This document shows positions 60,655 to 64,000 of a DNA stretch of 64,000 nt, in pieces. The position numbers and the translations under genes are program-made. The notes beneath the pieces were generated by a model, which did no database searches, had not been told where the DNA came from, and saw only the letters and a list, made by a program, of their open reading frames with translations. Source of the stretch: CAZIUL01 sp964542475 (lineage in GTDB: Bacteria > Planctomycetota > B15-G4 > CAYZWU01). Location: NCBI GenBank assembly GCA_964542475.1, contig CAZIUL010000022.1, forward strand, positions 3,042 through 67,041, written 5' to 3'. Position 1 is the stretch's first letter. The number at the start of each line of letters is the position of its first letter.

Positions 60655-62088
60655 ATGGTTTTGCAAGTGTATAACACTTTGAAAAGGAAGAAAGAAGAGT
60701 TCGTTCCCATTCACGAAGGAAGCGTGGGGATTTACGTGTGCGGGCCCACTGTCTACGGGCACTGCCACATCGGCCACGGCAAGAGCTACATCAGCTTCGA
60801 CGTGATCGTCCGGTACCTGAGACACCTTGGGTACAGGGTGCGGTACGTTCAGAACATAACCGACGTGGGGCATCTCACCGAGGACACCGAGGAAGACAAG
60901 GTGTTGAAGCAGTCGAAGCTTGAGAACCTCGAGCCCATGGAGCTCGTGGAGAGGTACACGCGTTCGTACTTCGAGGACATGGATGCCTTGAACGTGCTTC
61001 GGCCGGACATATCGCCGCGGGCTTCCGCGCACATCCCCGAACAGATCAAAATGGTGGAGAAGCTTGTCGAGGAGGGGTTCGCGTACGAATCCAAGGGAAA
61101 CGTTTATTTTTCCATCGAGAAGTTTTCAGAGTACGGAAAGCTGTCCGGCCGCAATGTCGAGGACCAGCTCGAGGGCGCGAGAGTCGGTACGGACGCTGAA
61201 AAACGCGACCCAAGGGACTTTCTTCTCTGGCGCGCTGCAAGGCCCGACCACATACTGAAGTGGCGCTCACCCTGGGGCATCGGCTACCCGGGGTGGCACA
61301 TCGAGTGCTCGGCAATGTCGATCAGGTACATCGGCGAGACCCTGGATATCCACGGCGGCGGCCTCGAGAACCAGTTTCCACATCACGAATGCGAGATCGC
61401 CCAGAGCGAGGCGGTCACGGGAGCGCGCTTTGCGAACTACTGGATTCACAACAACATGGTCACGGTCGACGGCAGGAAGATGGGCAAATCGCTCGGCAAC
61501 TTCGTCACCTTGAAGGATGCGTTCGAGAGGCACGATCCAAGGGTGATCCGGTTCGCAATCCTGAGGACGCATTACCGCTCGAACATGGATTACAGCGAAG
61601 ACGCGCTGCACGCCGCAAGGAGCGGGTACGAGCGCATGAAAAACACCGTGGAGGGGCTCGCTAGTTGCGAGGCGGGCGGAAGCAGCGACGCGGGTCTTTC
61701 CGGCAAGATAGACGAGGCGAGGGAGCGGTTCGCAGCTTCCATGGATGACGATTTCAACACCCCGGCCGCCCTGGCAGCGGCGTTCGACCTGACAGGGGAA
61801 CTGAACACCGCCATGGCAGGGGAGGGCGGAATCAGCGCTGACGAGCTGAAGAGCGCGCGCTCTTTTTACGACGACCTTGTGTGCGGCGTGCTCGGTGTGG
61901 ATTTTTCCGGGAAGGAGGCGTCCGCTGACAGCCTCGAGCCCGGGCTCATCGAGCTTCTGCTCGAGACGAGAGCGAGCCTGAAGGCCGACAAGAACTACGA
62001 AGGAGCTGACAGGATCAGGGAAAAGCTGGAAGCGCTCGGCATCCGGATCAAGGATTCGAGGGAGGGGACCACCTGGAAGAAGGTGTAG
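60655..62088 (+). CDS. cysS: Cysteinyl-tRNA synthetase
   Basis: CysRS charges tRNA-Cys with cysteine. The 477-residue class I enzyme has IYVCGPTVYGHCHIGHGKSY (HIGH motif and the zinc-binding Cys29), the NITDVGHLTEDTEEDKV region, YPGWHIECSAMS and HHECEIAQSEA (zinc ligands), and GRKMGKSLGNFVTL (KMSKS motif). The C-terminal part ends with the usual ADRIREKLEALGI. The ATG at 60655 has GGAG nine bases upstream and starts MVLQVYNTLKRKKEEF, the standard beginning; the frame extends 34 codons upstream without support. Confidence 0.96.
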   Translation: MVLQVYNTLKRKKEEFVPIHEGSVGIYVCGPTVYGHCHIGHGKSYISFDVIVRYLRHLGYRVRYVQNITDVGHLTEDTEEDKVLKQSKLENLEPMELVERYTRSYFEDMDALNVLRPDISPRASAHIPEQIKMVEKLVEEGFAYESKGNVYFSIEKFSEYGKLSGRNVEDQLEGARVGTDAEKRDPRDFLLWRAARPDHILKWRSPWGIGYPGWHIECSAMSIRYIGETLDIHGGGLENQFPHHECEIAQSEAVTGARFANYWIHNNMVTVDGRKMGKSLGNFVTLKDAFERHDPRVIRFAILRTHYRSNMDYSEDALHAARSGYERMKNTVEGLASCEAGGSSDAGLSGKIDEARERFAASMDDDFNTPAALAAAFDLTGELNTAMAGEGGISADELKSARSFYDDLVCGVLGVDFSGKEASADSLEPGLIELLLETRASLKADKNYEGADRIREKLEALGIRIKDSREGTTWKKV

Positions 62089-62101
62089 GGGAGCGCCCGC
62101 G

Positions 62102-62271
62102 CCCGCTTATTTCATCCTCTTCTGCTGCGGCACCGTAAACTGCGCTGTGGCTGCGTTTCATGCCAGGAGACGATCCTCAACCTGTAAGAACAGGCCTGCG
62201 GTCGTCTCCTGACATGCGCCTTGCCACAACACAGTTTACGGCACCTCGCGACGAAGTGTATGAAATAAGCG
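62102..62271. repeat. Palindromic element P5 (full length, ~170 bp)
   Basis: Intact palindrome starting 13 bases after the cysS stop, between convergent cysS and the radical SAM gene. The last bases read AAGCG and the terminal GGG is changed to CCC. It could serve as a strong terminator hairpin for both genes. Confidence 0.92.
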
Positions 62272-62301
62272 CCCGCGTGTGCGCCCGTCCGGATCCACAG
62301 A

Positions 62302-63816
62302 TCACAACTGCCGGCTGAAGCGGCGCCCGAGGGACCGGGAAAGGAGGTTGAGCTGGACCTTGAAGAGCCCCCAGCCCTTGGCCAGAAATAGCTGGCGCAG
62401 GTTCTTGAAGTTGATCATGAAGAGCATCTTGTAGAGGTAGCGCGCCTGGAGCCTGCCGGATGCGGCTTTGAGCCTGGTGATGTCCTCTTCGGTCACGCCG
62501 GGAAGGTTCACCGCAATGGACCAGACCTGGTTCCACTTCTCCCAGTTGCCCACCATTCCTTCTTTGATGATGCCGTGGCGCCCGGCAATGCCGAAGAGCC
62601 GGCTGCCGGGATACGGCGTGGTGATGGTCATGCCGATGTTGGCGGCCAGGCCCTCTCGCAGGAGGCTGCCCGCGAAATCGAGGGTGCGCGTGTTTTCCTC
62701 GAGGTTTTCGAAAAGGAGCTCGCCGTCCTTCTCCCAGATGTTGTAGAGCATGAACAGGGCGTTGACCTTGATGCCGTGCTTCTTCAGGATCCGGCACGAC
62801 CCCTTGATCTGTTCGAGCGTTACTTTTTTGCCGATGCCGTCCAGGGTTCGCTGGTTGCCGGTCTCAGCGCCGATGTGCACGTACCAGCAGCCCGATTTTT
62901 TCAGTGAGCGGGCCAGTTCGTCGGTTACCTTGTCCACACGAAGCTGGCACTTCCAGTAGATCTTGAGGTTGCGCTTGATGATCTCGTCACACACCTCGTG
63001 GGCCCAGCGGAGGTTGCAGTTGAACTCGTCCGCCATGTCGAAGAACTCCTGCACGCCGTAACGTTTGACGAAGTTTTCAAGCTGATCCACGAACATGGCC
63101 GGGTTGCGGGTGCGGAAGTAGGGTTTGGCCATCTTCCACACAACGTTGGAACAGAAGCAGCAGTCGAAAGGGCAGCCTCTCGTGCTCATGACGTACATCT
63201 CGTTGGATTTCTTCTTGAAGCGGAAACCCTTGTAGACATCCACTTCCTCCAGGTAGTCGTAGCCCGGCATCGGAATGTCGTCCAGGTTCACCGGTTTTCG
63301 GGGGTCGGTGCGAAGGAAAGCGCCTTTCTTGTCATGGTATACGGTGCCTGGAAGCCCTTCGGGTTTCACAGCGCCGTCGATGCGGGCGCGCACGATCTCG
63401 TAAAAGGTCTGTTCCCCTTCGCCGCACACAACAATGTCCGCGCCGGATCGGCTGAGCACCTCTTCGGGCAGGGCTGAAGCGTGAACCCCTCCGCACACGA
63501 TCAAGGCGCCTGGCAGCTCCTTGCGGATGTCGTTGATCAGGTCGTAGGCGCCGGTGGAATTGGGCGTCAAAAACGTTACGCCGATGATATCGGGCTTGTG
63601 TTCCAGAACCCGCTGTCTCGTCGCATCCGCGCCCTTGAGAACGCCGTCGGTGATGGTGATCCCTGGCATCTCTGCATGGCCCATCTCCTCCTTCCATTTC
63701 TTTGCGAGGTAGGCGCTCAGGCACATGAGCGCATAAGGGGGCCACATGGTGGACACGATCTCGCCGCCCACCCGCTTGCACTTTTTCATGGGTGCATTGA
63801 TCAGTTGAATACGCAT
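62302..63816 (-). CDS. B12-binding-domain radical SAM protein
   Basis: A ~504-residue enzyme with an N-terminal cobalamin-binding-like domain (MRIQLINAPMKKC, IIGVTFLTPNSTGAY, GALIVCGGVHASALPEEVL, DIVVCGEGEQTFYEI). The radical SAM core follows (STRGCPFDCCFCSNVVW, CxxxCxxC), with a BATS-like WKCQLRVDKVTDELARSL and HIGAETGNQRTLDG. It is close to hopanoid/BchE-like methylases and cyclases in layout. The start is uncertain: I chose the ATG of MRIQLINAP; an earlier ATG at 63873 and the frame to 63981 remain possible, and neither has a good ribosome site. Confidence 0.82.
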   Translation of the reverse strand: MRIQLINAPMKKCKRVGGEIVSTMWPPYALMCLSAYLAKKWKEEMGHAEMPGITITDGVLKGADATRQRVLEHKPDIIGVTFLTPNSTGAYDLINDIRKELPGALIVCGGVHASALPEEVLSRSGADIVVCGEGEQTFYEIVRARIDGAVKPEGLPGTVYHDKKGAFLRTDPRKPVNLDDIPMPGYDYLEEVDVYKGFRFKKKSNEMYVMSTRGCPFDCCFCSNVVWKMAKPYFRTRNPAMFVDQLENFVKRYGVQEFFDMADEFNCNLRWAHEVCDEIIKRNLKIYWKCQLRVDKVTDELARSLKKSGCWYVHIGAETGNQRTLDGIGKKVTLEQIKGSCRILKKHGIKVNALFMLYNIWEKDGELLFENLEENTRTLDFAGSLLREGLAANIGMTITTPYPGSRLFGIAGRHGIIKEGMVGNWEKWNQVWSIAVNLPGVTEEDITRLKAASGRLQARYLYKMLFMINFKNLRQLFLAKGWGLFKVQLNLLSRSLGRRFSRQL

Positions 63817-63977
63817 AAGAGGCTTCTTGATTTCTATGTACAACTTTCCGTCGTAGTATGAAAAACCGCACATGGCTTTTCTATCGGATGGGCTTTTGGA
63901 GACTTCCTCAAAAAATCGGGTTAAGTTCGGGCTGTTTTTGCCCTGGCTTTGCCGCGGGGGAAGAAGGAAGAAGAGAA

Positions 63978-63997
63978 CCACGGATGGACACGGATAA
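63978..63997. repeat. Interspersed repeat family C copy (CCACGGATGGACACGGATAA)
   Basis: Fourth copy, at the right edge of the window, behind the purine tract GGGGGAAGAAGGAAGAAGAG. What follows is outside the window. Confidence 0.75.
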
Positions 63998-64000
63998 TTC

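Noticed and set aside
1..64000. tRNA, rRNA or riboswitch genes
   Set aside because: I looked through the intergenic stretches for T-loop and other conserved signatures and saw none I could support by eye; a covariance-model scan would be decisive.

Overview
The window is 64 kb of a bacterial scaffold and almost certainly comes from a metagenome-assembled genome. It holds two runs of exactly 100 N, and one of these is flanked by an identical 55-bp sequence on both sides. I see about 46 protein-coding genes, no rRNA or tRNA, no CRISPR array and no transposase. Several features point to a Gram-negative bacterium with an outer membrane: RND efflux with a TolC-like protein, many lipoproteins, lgt and pgpA. 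A four-subunit 2-oxoacid:ferredoxin oxidoreductase, several B12-type radical SAM proteins and a LarE-like protein suggest an anaerobe. The mix of Gfo/Idh plus DUF1080, GH172/DUF2961, large secreted PQQ-type propellers, a gingipain-type peptidase and 'LGS-SGT-PGxPLPGG' C-terminal beta modules is what I know from Planctomycetota and other PVC-like or candidate phyla. The sequence alone does not settle the phylum.

Layout. 1-6.4 kb: a sugar-related minus-strand block (small membrane protein, sodium:solute symporter, HAD phosphatase, DUF1080 lipoprotein, Tat-exported Gfo/Idh oxidoreductase), then a B12-binding radical SAM enzyme. 6.7-18.4 kb: large exported proteins on the minus strand (a PQQ-propeller protein with an embedded methyltransferase-like domain, GH172, C25 peptidase) and a GT39-type glycosyltransferase. 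18.6-25.5 kb: a plus-strand run of LarE-like sulfurtransferase, TolC, RND adaptor and RND pump. 25.6-33.5 kb: minus-strand GHMP kinase, transglutaminase, lgt with an Mth938-like gene, a radical SAM/carbamoyltransferase-like fusion and a DNA glycosylase. 34-38.5 kb: a plus-strand envelope operon (lipoprotein, duplicated membrane protein with a helix-hairpin-helix tail, FAD amine-oxidase/UGM-like protein, GT4). 38.7-42 kb: VanZ-like, orphan MshEN-domain protein and a second GT39. 42.1-45.1 kb: korDABC. 45.3-48.8 kb: sulfotransferase, alkaline-phosphatase-fold hydrolase and SGNH protein. 48.9-51.5 kb: pyrF, radical SAM, yjbQ. 51.7-64 kb: a secreted C15-like protein broken by an assembly gap, an APC permease, an exported O-methyltransferase, dapA, a SpoIIE-type pseudophosphatase, pgpA-rimO, cysS and another B12 radical SAM.

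The most unusual content is of two kinds. First, the intergenic DNA is packed with families of interspersed structured repeats. One is a ~172-bp near-perfect palindrome (four full copies, one internally deleted copy, one half copy) that sits almost flush against genes and creates false N-terminal extensions for rimO, the VanZ-like gene and the glycosylase. The others are a GC-rich double-hairpin family at gene ends, and short 'CCACGGATGAACACGGAT' units behind purine tracts. Second, there are odd protein architectures: a radical SAM/SPASM domain fused to a degenerate NodU/TobZ-type domain, methyltransferase folds in two apparently exported proteins, and a HAMP-SpoIIE protein lacking three of four metal-binding aspartates.
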